Assembly: GCA_024196135.1 (NCBI GenBank)
Contig: JAMQCK010000544.1
Location: forward strand, 1 to 20,283
Length of the DNA stretch: 20,283 nucleotides
Direction of reading: 5' to 3'
Source: Pleurotus ostreatus/Saccharomyces cerevisiae fusant
Taxonomy: Eukaryota; Opisthokonta
This document shows positions 20,276 through 20,283 of the stretch, piece by piece; positions within the stretch are counted from its first letter, which is position 1, and every line of letters starts with the position of its first letter. The position numbers and the translations under genes are program-made. The notes beneath the pieces were generated by a model, which worked only from the letters and a program-made list of their open reading frames with translations, was not told the origin of the DNA and did not search any database.

Positions 20276-20283
20276 GTGCGTGG

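Larger units (their letters stand above)
19762..20283 (+). repeat. Direct duplication, copy 2 (J-protein promoter and first two exons), cut by the window end
   Basis: It matches 9236-9909 in the same orientation. Homology starts at ATCAAGAATAAGCAG; sequence to its left is unrelated to copy 1. The copy lacks about 150 bp of the promoter and has a 66-nt first intron instead of 83 nt. It continues past the window. Confidence 0.9.

Overview
This is nuclear DNA of a filamentous basidiomycete, most likely a wood-decaying member of the Agaricomycetes (Polyporales-like). The evidence is dense GT-AG introns of about 46-60 nt with CTRAY branch sites, a strong preference for C/G in third codon positions, a cellulose-active AA9 monooxygenase, and a TEY-type cell-wall-integrity MAP kinase with fungal features. 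The exact taxon cannot be read from the window.

The left half (1-11,000) is ordinary gene-rich euchromatin. It holds four genes. (1) A Slt2/Mpk1-class MAP kinase lies on + (376-2961, 14 exons, including one of only 5 nt). (2) A secreted AA9 lytic polysaccharide monooxygenase lies on + (3925-5013, 7 exons). (3) A 1,268-residue disordered protein with adaptor-ear-like acidic motifs lies on - (9221-5265, 4 exons). (4) A DNAJB6-like J-protein lies on + from 9657. Genes 3 and 4 are divergent and share a 435-bp promoter. That promoter contains an E-box palindrome and a heat-shock-element-like site.

The right half (about 10,940-19,750) is different. It has no clearly complete gene. It is full of purine/pyrimidine-skewed tracts, minisatellites with units of 20-29 nt (21 nt recurs repeatedly), a 212-bp diverged tandem duplication, and stretches that look like short exons and introns on either strand. 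The best coding-like pieces are a + strand frame with 15 uninterrupted heptads (11,939-12,253), a - strand exon of four 9-residue repeats (12,372-12,499), a - strand exon pair (13,447-13,121), and a + strand frame running through four exons (17,177-18,129). None matches a family I recognise, so these may be young, decaying or non-coding sequences.

At the right edge (19,762-20,283) the 5' part of the J-protein gene and its promoter appear again as a direct duplicate of 9236-9909. The duplicate has mostly synonymous changes and is cut by the window end. The repeat-rich block is therefore bracketed by two copies of the same gene start.
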